A DNA stretch of 64,000 nt from Pseudomonas sp. GM18 (GTDB taxonomy: Bacteria; Pseudomonadota; Gammaproteobacteria; Pseudomonadales; Pseudomonadaceae): assembly GCF_000282195.1 (NCBI RefSeq), contig NZ_AKJT01000127.1, positions 62,001-126,000 of the forward strand, given 5' to 3'. The translations under genes and the position numbers were made by a program. Under the pieces are notes generated by a model. That model worked only from the letters and a program-made list of their open reading frames with translations, was not told where the DNA came from and did no database searches. Positions 57,141 through 64,000 of the stretch are shown here, in pieces. Every line of letters starts with the position of its first letter. The stretch's first letter is position 1.

Positions 57141-57710
57141 ATGACACGTGCCATTACCATCCTCACCGAGAACTTTTCAGATTGGGAAACCGCCCTGATC
57201 AACTCCACTGGTCGGGCCTATTACGGCTTTGATACACGCTTCGCTACGCCCGAAGGTACCCCTGTCACCTCCTCTGGCGGCATGATCGTCACCCCGCAGT
57301 TAGCGATCGAGGACATCCCGCTTGATGAACTCGACCTGCTAATAATATGTGGAGGTACTATTTGGCAGACCGATCAGGCCCCCGATATCACTGCCCTGGT
57401 TAGAGCTGCCTATGAAAAAAACACCATCGTCGCAGGCATTTGCGATGGTACCCGTGTGCTAGCGCAATCGGGTGTGCTCGATAACCTCCGTCACACTTCC
57501 AACTCGGCAGAGAACCTGTCGAAACTGAATTACGGTGGAGCGGCTTACTATCAGGATGTCCCCTATGCAGTAGCTGATAAGCGCGTAGTTACAGCTCCAG
57601 GTACTGCTCCGGTCAGTTTCATGGCTAAAATCTTGTGCACCTTGGGCATCAGTGACGAAAACCTCAAAGCTTACTTGGCCATGCACGCTGCCGAGCATGC
57701 ATGTCCGTGA
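57141..57710 (+). CDS. DJ-1/PfpI family protein
   Basis: 189 residues, MTRAITILTENFSDWETALI. The nucleophile-elbow Cys101 is in AGICDGT. The family includes glutamine amidotransferase-like proteins, chaperone or glyoxalase-type enzymes. No partner gene fixes its role; followed at 79 bases by a truncated HD gene. Confidence 0.88.
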   Translation: MTRAITILTENFSDWETALINSTGRAYYGFDTRFATPEGTPVTSSGGMIVTPQLAIEDIPLDELDLLIICGGTIWQTDQAPDITALVRAAYEKNTIVAGICDGTRVLAQSGVLDNLRHTSNSAENLSKLNYGGAAYYQDVPYAVADKRVVTAPGTAPVSFMAKILCTLGISDENLKAYLAMHAAEHACP

Positions 57711-57788
57711 CGCGTTCACCACTGGGCGCCTTTATACAAAGCATCCAAGCCGATAAAGTAGCCCCCTCCAAACAAGGAGGATGGAACA

Positions 57789-58025
57789 GTGCTCACCAAA
57801 ATTGAGCTGCTGGACGAACTGCTTCAGCGCTATGCCGAAAACCTCGGCAATGACTTCACCGGATACCGGAATCATGTGTACCGAGTCATTAACTTTTGTT
57901 GCTCGCTCAGCGCGCTGGACGCTGTAAATCTGGAAAAGATAGTTTTGGCGGGGGTATTTCATGATCTTGGTATATGGACGGCCAAGACGTTTGATTATTT
58001 GCCCCCGTCGGAGCACTGCCAATGA
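57789..58025 (+). pseudogene. Truncated HD-domain phosphohydrolase
   Basis: 78 codons, MLTKIELLDELLQRYAENLG. The HD dyad (FHDLGIWTAKTF) is present and then the frame stops soon after DYLPPSEHC, so the rest of the domain is absent. Sequence down to the terminator at 58109 contains other-frame scraps only. Probably a broken gene. Confidence 0.65.
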
Positions 58026-58108
58026 TGCGGCTCTGAATTTGGCTGTTCGAACCGGCCTTACTATCTTGATCTCGCCCTCAACAAGCCCAACAAATTACGC
58101 ACAACCCA

Positions 58109-58136
58109 AAACGCCGCTCAAAGAGCGGCGTTTTTT
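58109..58136 (+). terminator. Terminator downstream of the HD remnant
   Basis: AACGCCGCTC-AAA-GAGCGGCGTT with six T on the plus strand. Confidence 0.85.
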
Positions 58137-58255
58137 GCGTATGGATGGAGCCGGAAACGAGACTCGCATCTGGCGTCCTACCCATTGAAACCCAAGGGCC
58201 CTTCACACTAAAAATGGAACGATGAAGGAGTAACCCACACCCGGCTAAACAGACC

Positions 58256-60658
58256 TCACGCATTCGCCAGCAATGACTTGGGCTTGAGCAGAAAATGCGC
58301 CAATGCCGGAACCAGTACCAATGCGCCTACCATGTTCCAGATGAACATGAACCCCAGCAGAATGCCCATGTCGGCCTGGAACTTGATGGGTGACAGCACC
58401 CAAGTCGTCACCGCAACGCCCAACGTAATGCCGGTCATGACAACCACTTTTCCCGTAGAAAGAAGCGCTAGGTAGTAGGCATCGGACAAGCTTGAGCCAT
58501 TGCGCAGGTTCGTCAGTGTGACGCTGAGTATGTACAGCGCATAGTCAACCCCGATGCCGACGCCCAGTGCGATCACCGGCAAGGTTGCCACTTTGACACC
58601 GATGTTCAGGCCCACCATCAAGGCTTCGCACAAAATCGACGTCAGCATTAATGGCAGCACCGTACACACCACCGCTCGCCACGACCTGAAGGTGATGAAG
58701 CACAGGGCAATGACAGCCGCGTACACCATAAACAGCATCTGCACATTCGAACGCTTCACCACGATATTGGTGGCCGCTTCGATACCCGCATTGCCCGCGG
58801 CGTTGAGGAACTGGATCTGATCGGTGTTATGAGTCGCCGCAAACTGCTCGACGGTCTGGACCACACTGGTGAGCGTGTCAGCTTTGTGGTCCTTGAGGTA
58901 GACATACACCGTCAGCAGATCGCAGTTCTGGTTGAACAGCTCTCGCGGCGCGCGGGTGATGATCGCATTCAGCAGCCCCTGGTTACGGGGTATCTCATAC
59001 CAGGTCATGCTGCCTTCGTTCATACCGGCCGCAGCTTGCTTGCTCAGCGCCGCCAGTGACGTCGTGGACACCACGCCCGGCAACTGCTGAAGCTGTGCTT
59101 CCAGCGCATCGACGGACACCAGTGTCTGGTAATTGGCGCAGTAGTATTGGGGGGTTTTCACCATCACCACAAACTTGTCGCTGCTGGCGGAAAAGTTGCT
59201 GACCATGAAGCGGTTGTCGCTGTTGTAGCGCGACTCGGAACGCAGTTCCGGTGCCCCGGGGTTCAAGTCACCGATCTTCACCTGCAGGCTGACGGCAAAC
59301 CCTGCCACCCCGAGTAACAAGGCGACGATGATTGCACCGCTCGCCCATTTGCGTTCGGTGAAACGATCCAGAAAAGCCCAAAATGGATGCCGGGTGTGGT
59401 GAGCGTCCAGTTTCGAAAATTTGTCGTTAGCCGCTTCACGCTGCGCCGCCGCTTTGCTGACACCGGTGTACGACAGCAGAATCGGCAACAGAATCAGGTT
59501 GGTGAAAATCAACGCCAGTACGCCAATCGTCGCGGTCACCGCCAGGTCCTGAATCACCGGAATCTTGATGATCATCAACACGGCGAAACCCACGGCGTCG
59601 GCCACCAGTGCCATCAGCCCGGTCAAGAATAGCCGGCGAAAGGTGAAGCGTGCGGCCACAAGCTTGTCTGCGCCTCGCCCGATGTCCTGCATGATGCCGT
59701 TCATTTTCTGGGCGCCATGGCTCAAGCCGATGGCAAACACCAGGAACGGAACAAGGATCGAATACGGATCAAGATCAAAGCCCAAGGTAGGGAGCAATCC
59801 CAGTAACCAGACAACCGCGATGATCGAGCACAGCAACACCAGCAATGTGCTGCGCACGCAACGGGTGTACCAGAACAACACGATGCCGCAGATCACCAGC
59901 GTCGCGGCGAAGAACAGCTGCATCTGCCGCATACCGTCAATCAAATCGCCGACGACTTTGGCAAAGCCGGTGATATGGATTTTGATGTTATCGGTTTCGT
60001 ACTTGGCCCGGATCTGTTCGAGCTGGTTCGAGAGCGCGTTGTAGTCCAGGGGTTTGCCGTTGTCCGAGGTGATGTCCTGAAGCGGCAATAGCACGATGCT
60101 CGACTTGAAATTGGCGGCCACGAGCCGCCCCACTTCTCCCGATCGCTCAACGTTCTGCCGCACCTGGTCCAGGCTTTTGGCAGAGCCGTCGTAATCGTCC
60201 GGTATCACCGGCCCGCCGTCGAACCCCTCCTCTGTGACGCCGATCCATCGGGTCGCCGGGGTCCACAGGGACTTCATGTAAGACCGGTCGACACCGGGGA
60301 GCAGAAACACCTCATCGTTGATTTTCTTGACCGTCTCAAGGTACGCGGCATCAAAAATGCTGCCGTGCCTGGCCTCGATCGCAATCCGCAAGGTGTTGCC
60401 GCCCTCGCCCAACTGACCACGATTTTTCAGGTAGTTCTGCACATACGGGTGATCGGTCGGGATCATTTTTTCGAAGGCGGCATTGAGCTTCAAACTCAAC
60501 GCCTGATAGCCAAGCACCAGGCTCAGCAGCACGCAGATGCCCAAGACGATGCTGCGATGATTGAACAACAGCCGTTCAACCAGGGTGCCGGAGGAAGGAT
60601 CGAATACGTCCTGTTTGGGGACGACGTGAGGCTCGGCAGAACGGGTAAAGCTGTTCAT
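58256..60658 (-). CDS. RND-superfamily (MMPL-type) exporter
   Basis: 800 residues with about 12 membrane helices and two large periplasmic loops in the MMPL/RND layout. VFAIGLSHGAQKMNGIMQDI and ALGVGIGVDYALYILSVTLT are transmembrane-4/10-type segments. Together with downstream YCF48, DUF1329 and DUF1302 genes it forms a set seen in Pseudomonas for export or outer-membrane handling of hydrophobic compounds. The substrate is unknown. Confidence 0.9.
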   Translation of the reverse strand: MNSFTRSAEPHVVPKQDVFDPSSGTLVERLLFNHRSIVLGICVLLSLVLGYQALSLKLNAAFEKMIPTDHPYVQNYLKNRGQLGEGGNTLRIAIEARHGSIFDAAYLETVKKINDEVFLLPGVDRSYMKSLWTPATRWIGVTEEGFDGGPVIPDDYDGSAKSLDQVRQNVERSGEVGRLVAANFKSSIVLLPLQDITSDNGKPLDYNALSNQLEQIRAKYETDNIKIHITGFAKVVGDLIDGMRQMQLFFAATLVICGIVLFWYTRCVRSTLLVLLCSIIAVVWLLGLLPTLGFDLDPYSILVPFLVFAIGLSHGAQKMNGIMQDIGRGADKLVAARFTFRRLFLTGLMALVADAVGFAVLMIIKIPVIQDLAVTATIGVLALIFTNLILLPILLSYTGVSKAAAQREAANDKFSKLDAHHTRHPFWAFLDRFTERKWASGAIIVALLLGVAGFAVSLQVKIGDLNPGAPELRSESRYNSDNRFMVSNFSASSDKFVVMVKTPQYYCANYQTLVSVDALEAQLQQLPGVVSTTSLAALSKQAAAGMNEGSMTWYEIPRNQGLLNAIITRAPRELFNQNCDLLTVYVYLKDHKADTLTSVVQTVEQFAATHNTDQIQFLNAAGNAGIEAATNIVVKRSNVQMLFMVYAAVIALCFITFRSWRAVVCTVLPLMLTSILCEALMVGLNIGVKVATLPVIALGVGIGVDYALYILSVTLTNLRNGSSLSDAYYLALLSTGKVVVMTGITLGVAVTTWVLSPIKFQADMGILLGFMFIWNMVGALVLVPALAHFLLKPKSLLANA

Positions 60659-61764
60659 TGATCGTGCTCCGGCGATTCGACTGCCAACGCGGACGACAGC
60701 ATGCCGCGCGCGCTACTGATGATCAGGTCACCGTTCGCGGCTTGCGCCATGCCTGTGAAATAACTGGTTTTGGGTATCTGAAGGACAGCGGCCTTGGTAT
60801 CGCCACCCGCAAAGCGCAGCACTCTGCCCGACTCATCGGAGAGGAGTACCGAGCCATCGTCAAGCCGCAGACCACTGGTCAATGTGACGGGTTGCAGCGT
60901 GTCGAGTGGCTGCCAGGTAGCGCCGCGATCCCGGGACTCGAAGGCTTTGCCACGAAGCCCGTACGCCACAACCGACCCGCTGCCGGTCGCCTGAAGCCCG
61001 AAGGTCGTGCCCTCATAAGGCGACGCCAGCGCCTCGAAGGTTTGTCCCTCGTCACTCGAGCGCAACAGCGTGCCCTGTTCGCCGGCGACGAACAGATCCG
61101 TCCCTGTCCGCTCGATGCTGTAGAGATGCAATCCATTCGGGTTATCGAGACGGGAACGGATCGATTGCCAGTTGAGCCCACCATCATGGGTGACAAACGC
61201 GAGGCCATAAGCGCCCACCACCCAGCCATTTCTGGCGTCCAGAAACAGCACATCCAGAAGCGGCTTGTCGGGACCTTCATCGACCAGTTGCCGGGCCTGG
61301 GCCAGACGCTCCTGCGCCTGTTCATCGATGCCGCGACTGGCTTCCTGCAATTCGATGTCGGCCGCCTGGACGCCATCCAACTGCTTGCTCCAGCTCAGGC
61401 CGCCATCCTGGCTGTGCAAGACAACCCCGGCATGCCCGACCGCCCAACCTTGGAGCTCATCAATAAAGCGAACTTTGACCAGCGTCATGCTGACCGGGGA
61501 ACTGACTTGCTTCCAGGTGGAGCCATTGTCGTCAGAGACAATGATGAATCCTCTTTCGCCGACAGCCACCAGTCGTTGCCCTGCCCGCGCAACGCTGAGC
61601 ATGACCGATTGGGCTGCCATGGCGCTGGTGATCGCTGGCTGCACCGGCAATCCATCGGGTTGTGCCGCGGCTGCCGTGCCGGTGAGCGCCGCCATGATCG
61701 ACACGCTCAGCATCAACGCCTTGAACGGCTGTACATGGAAAAACCTGGGAGTTTGAGTACGCAT
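60655..61764 (-). CDS. YCF48/BNR-repeat exported protein
   Basis: 369 residues from M22 (MRTQTPRFFHVQPFKALMLS). A signal peptide is followed by repeated BNR-type motifs (SDDNGSTWKQV, SQDGGLSWSKQ, THDGGLNWQSI, SRDRGATWQPL), a beta-propeller like photosystem assembly factor YCF48. Its stop overlaps the RND start. Role probably scaffold or periplasmic partner. Confidence 0.9.
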   Translation of the reverse strand: MRTQTPRFFHVQPFKALMLSVSIMAALTGTAAAAQPDGLPVQPAITSAMAAQSVMLSVARAGQRLVAVGERGFIIVSDDNGSTWKQVSSPVSMTLVKVRFIDELQGWAVGHAGVVLHSQDGGLSWSKQLDGVQAADIELQEASRGIDEQAQERLAQARQLVDEGPDKPLLDVLFLDARNGWVVGAYGLAFVTHDGGLNWQSIRSRLDNPNGLHLYSIERTGTDLFVAGEQGTLLRSSDEGQTFEALASPYEGTTFGLQATGSGSVVAYGLRGKAFESRDRGATWQPLDTLQPVTLTSGLRLDDGSVLLSDESGRVLRFAGGDTKAAVLQIPKTSYFTGMAQAANGDLIISSARGMLSSALAVESPEHDQ

Positions 61765-61852
61765 TGGCGAGCCTCGATGATGCGGTTCAGTGGTCGCGAT
61801 GTCAGTGACACCGCGCCTCTGGAACACGAGTTTGATTAAGCTGTTGCGAGGC

Positions 61853-63205
61853 TCAGCGCACCGACCCGGACGCTACCGAGTTACCGGTAAAGAAGTTCTC
61901 GGGCTTGCGCGGGATAACGCTATAGGTTTCGCCGTTCAGGCTTTGCACCACGCTGTAGGTCTTGGCTTGCAGGTTGTAGATCACCACCGGCTTCACCACC
62001 ACCGCCGGAATGGAAGGCACTACGAATGGCAGTACTTGGGAGACGCGCCACAGTTTGCCCTCGGCGTCGTAACCATCGACCAGCGAGACCGTCCAGCTGT
62101 CTTCATCGATGAAGAATTTGCGCTTGGGCACAGCGTGGCGTTTGCCCGAGGCGACCGTGGCCTCCAGCTCCCAGACGCGATGCAGCTCCCAGCGCACTTT
62201 GTCCGAATTGAGGTGGTTGGCCATAAAGGCGTCGTCGCGCTTTTCGGCGTTGAATTTGTTGTCGTTGTAAGGGATATACATCTCCTTTTTGCCGACCAGT
62301 TTCCAGTCATAGCGATCGGGATGACCGATAAAACCATGCACCTCGTCGAAGTAATTGGCGCCCGAGGCAACGAAGTCCGGGGTGTCATAACCGACGGTGG
62401 GTGCACGCCGCACGCGACGCTGGCCGACCAGGTATTGCCAGGCTTCCCGCGGTTCCTGGGCGTTGATGCTGTCGTGTGTCACCAGCGACTCGCCGGCCTT
62501 GAACGGAGGTTCGTTGGTCAAGAACCGCAGCAGCGCATACTGCCCCGACCACTTGTCCACGCCGCCATCCTTGAAGTAATACGGGTACTGCCAGTTCTCG
62601 ACGCCACGGCTGGCGAGCGTCCGGGTTCCGTCGGCATTGCCGATGATGTTGGCATAGCCCATCTGAATGGATTCGGCCTCGACCCGCAGCAGGAAATTCC
62701 AGATCACCTCATTACCGGTTTTCGGAATCGGGAACGGGATACCGCCGTAGCAGCCCTCGACCGACAAGCCATTACTGGTGGTCTTGCAACGGGTAGCGTT
62801 GGCGAACGTGTTTTGATAAACGCTGTCCGGCGCCGCCGCAGTGCGATGGGTCGGGTACACATCGAGATGGAAGGTGTCGGGGTATTTGGCCAGCAAGGCT
62901 TTCGTGCCTTCGTTCAACTTGTCCGCGTATTGCGCAGCGTTCTTCGCGGTGATCTGCAGCACCGGTTTCTCACCCGGGAACGGATCGACCGGCATATCGC
63001 CCGATTTGGCCCCGGCCACCTCTTTGGTCAGCCCACCGGTCCAGGCGGGAATGGAGCCATCGGCATTGCCGGCCTTTTCGGCGCCCATGGGCGTCAACGT
63101 GGTCTTGAGCTTCGCCGCCTCGTCAGGGCTCACCGCCGCGAATGCGCTGTTGGCGCACAGGGAGATCGACAGGGTGGAAAGCAACAGCAGTTTAATTTTT
63201 GTCAT
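61853..63205 (-). CDS. DUF1329 outer-membrane-associated protein
   Basis: 450 residues with a signal peptide (MTKIKLLLLSTLSISLCANS). The DUF1329 pattern is clear: GSIPAWTGGL near the start and RRVRRAPTVGYDTPDFVASG inside. These proteins have a LolB-like fold and sit with DUF1302 proteins. About 90 bases upstream of the YCF48 gene. Confidence 0.92.
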   Translation of the reverse strand: MTKIKLLLLSTLSISLCANSAFAAVSPDEAAKLKTTLTPMGAEKAGNADGSIPAWTGGLTKEVAGAKSGDMPVDPFPGEKPVLQITAKNAAQYADKLNEGTKALLAKYPDTFHLDVYPTHRTAAAPDSVYQNTFANATRCKTTSNGLSVEGCYGGIPFPIPKTGNEVIWNFLLRVEAESIQMGYANIIGNADGTRTLASRGVENWQYPYYFKDGGVDKWSGQYALLRFLTNEPPFKAGESLVTHDSINAQEPREAWQYLVGQRRVRRAPTVGYDTPDFVASGANYFDEVHGFIGHPDRYDWKLVGKKEMYIPYNDNKFNAEKRDDAFMANHLNSDKVRWELHRVWELEATVASGKRHAVPKRKFFIDEDSWTVSLVDGYDAEGKLWRVSQVLPFVVPSIPAVVVKPVVIYNLQAKTYSVVQSLNGETYSVIPRKPENFFTGNSVASGSVR

Positions 63206-63229
63206 TATCAGGGCCCGCCTGTTCTTTGC

Positions 63230-64000
63230 TTAAAAGGTTCGCTGGATCGAAAACGCCACGAAATCCCGGTCTTTCATGTTTTGCTGGTAGGTGAATGAAT
63301 TAGCGGTGTTGATGACCGGCCCGGCCTCACCGAAGAAGTTGGTGTAGGACAGCGAGGCGTACCACTGCTTCTTGTAATCGGCCTTGAGCCCCAAGGTCAG
63401 GTCGCCGCCATGTTCCGGGCCGAATGCCTGAGGTGTGACGGAAGAGCGCCCGGAGGGGTTGTAACCCACGGAGATCGGCGCTTGAACGTCGATGCCGGGG
63501 AAGACCTGGAAGTACTGCGGTTCAAAGGTGAAGCGCAGGGCGAACGCATCGCGAGTGGTGTTGGGATCCAGCTGATCGGCATTTTTGGTCACGCTCAGCC
63601 GACGGTTGAACGCCAGCTCACCGACAAACGAAGCCCCATCCCAAAGCGGCGATCCGCCGTAGACATTGACCATCGATACCTGGGCATGCCACGACCGGCC
63701 AATGGGGTATGCCGGGTTCGAATCGTTGTCGGAATCCAGACCGGTGATGATCGTTCCGCCGACGCCAGCAAGCGGCGTATCGAGCCTGATCGAGGTTTCG
63801 CCGGCGATGTTGGCTTCGCCCACCTGGGTGCTGAAACTCGCCCCGAACACCTTGACGTCCTCGGGGTAAACGTTGATGAACGTGTCATCCGCACCGGGTA
63901 CCAGCGCCGCCGGGCGGAAGTAAAACACCGGGGTCTTTTCGTGATATTTCGCGGCGTACAGGCCGAACTCCCAGTCCTCGACGGCGAACTTCAGTTGCGC
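63230..64000 (-). CDS. DUF1302 protein (partial)
   Basis: The frame is open to the right edge; about 256 residues are visible. PLAGVGGTIITGLDSDNDSN, VSMVNVYGGSP and YTNFFGEAGPVINTANSFT are of the DUF1302 beta-barrel-like family, ending in a C-terminal aromatic residue (SIQRTF) as expected for an outer-membrane protein. First gene of the cluster in transcription order. N-terminus is outside the window. Confidence 0.88.
   Translation of the reverse strand, partial: AQLKFAVEDWEFGLYAAKYHEKTPVFYFRPAALVPGADDTFINVYPEDVKVFGASFSTQVGEANIAGETSIRLDTPLAGVGGTIITGLDSDNDSNPAYPIGRSWHAQVSMVNVYGGSPLWDGASFVGELAFNRRLSVTKNADQLDPNTTRDAFALRFTFEPQYFQVFPGIDVQAPISVGYNPSGRSSVTPQAFGPEHGGDLTLGLKADYKKQWYASLSYTNFFGEAGPVINTANSFTYQQNMKDRDFVAFSIQRTF

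Noticed and set aside
57961..58188. Plus-strand frame overlapping the HD remnant
   Set aside because: It runs through the terminator hairpin and has no ribosome site.
61790..63298. Long plus-strand frame (502 codons) opposite the DUF1329 gene, and 60658-61839 opposite the YCF48 gene
   Set aside because: Antisense shadows caused by high GC third positions. The minus-strand proteins have clear families.

Overview
The window is a Pseudomonas chromosome segment, probably of the P. fluorescens group. It holds most of a lambda-like siphoprophage (about 1-46.5 kb), a patch of older mobile DNA (46.5-51.9 kb) and ordinary chromosomal genes (51.9-64 kb). The Pseudomonas assignment rests on a DUF1654 gene, a tRNA-Ser attachment sequence, a phosphorylcholine-phosphatase-like HAD enzyme, and the DUF1302/DUF1329/YCF48/RND gene set. 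This is family recognition from the sequence; no database was searched.

Prophage late region, all on the minus strand and read right to left: an Acb2-type anti-CBASS gene and a holin, several small genes, a metallopeptidase, small and large terminase, a DUF4055 portal, a gp7/F-like head protein, scaffold and capsid, connector and tail-completion genes, the tail tube, a G/GT chaperone pair with a GGGAAAC slippery site, the tape measure, then M, L, K, I and J (J runs off the left edge). A lipoprotein gene, a two-TM gene and a zinc-finger gene sit among them with their own terminators and look like morons. The endolysin and attL must lie to the left.

Phage control and replication: CI (27.6-28.3 kb, plus) and Cro (minus) diverge from an operator region with three related sites. 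Leftward follow two small DNA-binding-type proteins, a CII-like regulator, a Rha-type regulator, an O-like replication protein with five iterons inside its gene, a probable helicase loader, DUF1367, NinG and a Q-position gene. Downstream of cI lies a two-gene module (DUF6932-like plus a 327-aa partner). A second operator cluster at 30.64-30.70 kb drives the rightward operon, with boxA and hairpin sequences in its leader. That operon carries an annealing protein, a Gp157-like protein, an NdpA-type protein, a C5 cytosine methyltransferase, many small genes, a DUF4224 protein and the tyrosine integrase. Inserted against its direction are a SLATT-like two-TM/proline-rich pair, a tail-anchored protein, a zinc-ribbon protein and an exported protein. 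A class II tRNA gene with a GAT anticodon precedes the integrase.

Attachment sites: the 3' half of tRNA-Ser(TGA) occurs at 46470-46529 (attR) and again, with one mismatch, at 49651-49710. Between them lie an exported HAD phosphatase and a DeoR-type regulator. Beyond the second copy are a PseH-like acetyltransferase and phage debris, including a 5'-truncated second copy of the prophage zinc-finger gene.

Chromosomal part: a gamma-glutamyltransferase with a polar amino-acid ABC transporter and a GntR regulator; a DJ-1/PfpI protein; a truncated HD-domain gene; then an RND exporter, a YCF48-like protein, a DUF1329 protein and the start of a DUF1302 protein.

The best candidates for undescribed biology are the cI-linked two-gene module, the SLATT-like pair, and a 41-bp palindromic element shared by acb2 and the Rha-type gene.
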